Source: Gaoshiqia hydrogeniformans
GTDB taxonomy: Bacteria; Bacteroidota; Bacteroidia; Bacteroidales; Prolixibacteraceae
Assembly: GCF_049347105.1 (NCBI RefSeq)
Contig: NZ_CP186334.1
Span: forward strand, 5,332,001 to 5,396,000
Direction of reading: 5' to 3'
DNA: 64,000 nt
Position numbers and translations under genes: made by a program
Shown here: in pieces, positions 61,801 to 64,000 of the stretch
Layout: every line of letters starts with the position of its first letter
How positions within the stretch are numbered: position 1 is the stretch's first letter
The notes under the pieces: model-generated
Told to the model about the DNA's origin: nothing
The model's input: the letters and a program-made list of their open reading frames with translations, nothing else
Databases searched by the model: none

Positions 61801-64000
61801 TTAGCTTACAGCAACCAGCTTCGTTTCTTTTTTCAGTATTTTCTGAATTTCGGGGCGGCAACTTCCACATCCCAACCCGGCGCCGGTTTGCTCACCAACA
61901 GCATCAATCGTCGTCGCTCCGGCACGAACGGATTTCAAAATGTTGCCTTCACCCACCTGATTACACGAACAGAGCAGCTCCCCGATCACCGGTTCAAGCG
62001 GTTTTCCGGTGCGTAACAGGGTATTCCGAAGGCTTGCCAGCTCGGTTTTTTGGGTAATCAGTTTTCTGAATTCGGCAAACTCCGCTTTGTCGCCCATTAA
62101 AATGGCGCCTACCAGCACGTCGTCTTTTACAATACATTTTTTGTAATAGCGGGCCGCTTTGTCAATAAACACAACCTCTTCGTAACCCGCCGAACCATCG
62201 GGGATACTGGTCAAGCCGATCGAACAAAGGTCGATGCCCGGAATTTTCAGATGATTCGTGGAAACTGTGCCCCGGTATTGGCTCATGGGGTTGCCAAGAA
62301 GGTGATTGGCCAACACCGCCGCCTGTTCTTCGGCAGCTGCCGTGATGCCATACAGGTTTCCCCGGAACTCTGCAATTTCGCCAATCGCGTAAATTGATTC
62401 GCAGCTCGTTTGCAACTGTTCGTTTACAATAATCCCGCGACGCGTGTTGACCACATTTTGGGCATATTCAATGTTGGGTTGGGTTCCGATGGCAAAAACC
62501 ACCGCATCAAAGCTCAATCGTTTCCCGCTCTTAAATGTAACCTGGTATGTTTGTCCGGCAACCGGAACAAGCTGGCTTAGCTCGTCATTAAAAAGAATAT
62601 TTATCCCTTTTTCGGTCAGGATCTCCTTCAGCAAACTGCCTGATTCGTTGTCGAGTTGCCGGTCCATCAGGCGCGGATTCCGGTTTGCCAGGGTGACCTG
62701 CACGTTCAGTTCGAGCAGTGAAGCGGCCATCTCCAGTCCCAATAATCCGCCTCCCACCACCAAAACATGGTTGGCCGGTTTAATCCCGTTCCTGAAACGA
62801 TCGGCATCAAACTTGTCGCGGATGGTATATATGCCCGGATATAACATCCACTCCGGGTGGTGTATGTTGGCCCGGGATCCGGTGGCCAGGATCAGCTTCC
62901 CGTAACGAATGCTTTTCGCGTTTGAACAATAAACCGTTTTTGTTTCCGGATCAATGTGCTCGACACTCACCCCGGGTTCCACTCGGATGTTGAGTCCTTC
63001 CAACTCAGCGTCACTGGTTTTTTGAAGGGCTTCCCATTTCAGAGTACCGGCAATATAATCGGGCAACAGCACCCGGTTGTAAAAAGGATGTATTTCTTTG
63101 GATATCACGACAAGTTCGTCCGTCGTGTTTTTCCCGCGGTAGCTGCGGATAAATTGCATGGCTGCAGCGCCGGCGCCAACAACGACAAGCCGTTCGGCAG
63201 CTTTGCTGTATTTCGAAACGGCAACTCTGGTGTATTTGAAGTCGGGTTCTTTTGATTGGGGATCAACCAGGCCGCTTGTCAGGTTATTGGCGCGTACCTG
63301 GTTGCCCGATAAAACCTTTCCCCAGTGCATGGGTAAGAACACCACCCCCCGTTTCATTTCGGCGGTAATTTTCACCGGCACCTGCACCTGGCCGCGATCG
63401 CTTCTTACCACAGCAATATCGCCCTTGGTAAACTCGTACTTCCGGGCATCATCCGGATGAATCTCCAAACAGGGACTTGCCATGTGTTGCTCCAGTTTTT
63501 TGACTTTTCCGGTACGGGTCATCGTATGCCACTGGTCGCGAATCCGGCCTGTGGTTAAAATAAGCGGATATTCACCGGAGGGCGATTCCGCGTTATGCTT
63601 CGGTTCAACGGCAAAAATACGGGCTTTAGCCCCCGGCGTGTAAAACCTGCCATCTTCGAACAGGCGGCTTGTTCCCCGGTTATTTCTGAAAGGCCACTGA
63701 ACTGTTCCTTTTTCAATCAGGTAATTGTACGACAGCTCCTCAAACGACAAATTGGTGCCGCGCGTCAGTAGCTTGTATTCGTCAAAAACCTCGCGGGCGC
63801 TTTTAAAGTTGAAACCGGAGTAACCCATTTTACGGGCGACCCGGCAGATAATTTCGTAATCTGGCAAAGCCTGGCCGGGCGCTTCAATCACTTTGCGGAG
63901 GTAGTTGATGCGACGTTCCGAGTTGGTCATGGTCCCGTCTTTTTCCAGCCAGCCTGCCGCCGGAAGAACCACATCGGCAAAAGGGATCGTATCTGATTTT
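61801..64000 (-). CDS. Assimilatory nitrate reductase fused to NirB-like FAD reductase and BFD domain (5' partial)
   Basis: The frame is open to the right edge, where it reads KSDTIPFADVVLPAAGWLEKDG, the end of a molybdopterin oxidoreductase catalytic domain, so most of the Mo/4Fe-4S part lies outside. A MopB dinucleotide-binding domain follows (PLILTTGRIRDQWHTMTRTG, VFLPMHWGK). From about 265 residues into the visible chain there is a NirB/NasB-like FAD/NADH domain (RLVVVGAGAAAMQFI, VLVVGGGLLGLEMAASLL, YAIGEIAE), and last a BFD [2Fe-2S] domain with CSC and GLGCGSC. It would reduce nitrate to nitrite in the cytoplasm, taking electrons directly from NAD(P)H. It heads the visible operon with the rubredoxin fusion and moa genes. 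Confidence 0.88.
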   Translation of the reverse strand, partial: KSDTIPFADVVLPAAGWLEKDGTMTNSERRINYLRKVIEAPGQALPDYEIICRVARKMGYSGFNFKSAREVFDEYKLLTRGTNLSFEELSYNYLIEKGTVQWPFRNNRGTSRLFEDGRFYTPGAKARIFAVEPKHNAESPSGEYPLILTTGRIRDQWHTMTRTGKVKKLEQHMASPCLEIHPDDARKYEFTKGDIAVVRSDRGQVQVPVKITAEMKRGVVFLPMHWGKVLSGNQVRANNLTSGLVDPQSKEPDFKYTRVAVSKYSKAAERLVVVGAGAAAMQFIRSYRGKNTTDELVVISKEIHPFYNRVLLPDYIAGTLKWEALQKTSDAELEGLNIRVEPGVSVEHIDPETKTVYCSNAKSIRYGKLILATGSRANIHHPEWMLYPGIYTIRDKFDADRFRNGIKPANHVLVVGGGLLGLEMAASLLELNVQVTLANRNPRLMDRQLDNESGSLLKEILTEKGINILFNDELSQLVPVAGQTYQVTFKSGKRLSFDAVVFAIGTQPNIEYAQNVVNTRRGIIVNEQLQTSCESIYAIGEIAEFRGNLYGITAAAEEQAAVLANHLLGNPMSQYRGTVSTNHLKIPGIDLCSIGLTSIPDGSAGYEEVVFIDKAARYYKKCIVKDDVLVGAILMGDKAEFAEFRKLITQKTELASLRNTLLRTGKPLEPVIGELLCSCNQVGEGNILKSVRAGATTIDAVGEQTGAGLGCGSCRPEIQKILKKETKLVAVS

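Noticed and set aside
1..64000. Search for tRNA, rRNA, CRISPR arrays, insertion sequences, integrases or attachment sites
   Set aside because: None could be recognised by reading; no transposase, recombinase or regularly spaced short repeats were seen.

Overview
The window comes from a Bacteroidota genome, most likely an environmental member of the class Bacteroidia (Marinilabiliales/Prolixibacteraceae-like; the family is inferred). Support for this is a SusC/SusD pair with ECF sigma and FecR regulation, TonB-dependent transporters with CarboxypepD_reg-like domains, TAnnTTTG-type promoter boxes close to short leaders, near absence of Shine-Dalgarno sites, DUF349 and YwbE proteins, and many short lipoprotein signal peptides. 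I saw no tRNA, rRNA, insertion sequence, prophage or CRISPR array. Both window edges cut through genes: a glycosyltransferase on the left and a nitrate-reductase fusion on the right.

Region 1 to about 21 kb is mostly housekeeping. It holds a starch/glycogen-synthase-like glycosyltransferase, an exported esterase, an MsbA-like ABC exporter, purB, a small outer-membrane barrel, an exported 1-Cys peroxiredoxin, an M49-like metallopeptidase lipoprotein, yidC-pyrG, a five-repeat DUF349 protein, an Hsp20 chaperone, trmD and an AddB-like nuclease. Region 20 to 30 kb holds a SIMPL-domain protein, a lipoprotein cytochrome c, a ThuA-like protein, a 1415-residue AsmA-like protein built of about six repeats, a polyprenyl-phosphate-type glycosyltransferase, an orphan lipoprotein and a YkgJ-type cysteine-cluster protein.

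Region 30.5 to 48 kb is a polysaccharide utilisation locus that appears aimed at pectin. An ECF sigma factor and FecR anti-sigma factor precede a SusC transporter carrying an STN signalling domain, then SusD. After a terminator come a LamG-like protein, a PL10 pectate lyase, a two-domain protein (beta-helix plus DUF6298-like), a pectinesterase-like beta-helix protein and a GH43 lipoprotein. The inferred flow is surface capture and import by SusCD, lyase and esterase attack on the backbone, GH43 trimming of side chains, and substrate sensing from SusC through FecR to the sigma factor.

Region 48 to 54 kb holds a second TonB-dependent receptor, a PhzF-family protein, a thioredoxin/six-hairpin (DUF255) protein, YwbE and a small membrane protein. 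Region 54 kb to the right edge is an assimilatory nitrate/nitrite cluster. It contains nirB and nirD, a divergent DUF4202 gene, and a compact minus-strand operon running from a molybdopterin nitrate reductase fused to a NirB-like flavoprotein, through a siroheme-reductase-like/rubredoxin fusion, to moaA, moaD, moaE and moeB. The operon couples the enzyme to part of its cofactor pathway. The rubredoxin fusion, the nitrate-reductase fusion and the cysteine-poor MoeB are the least ordinary parts of the window.
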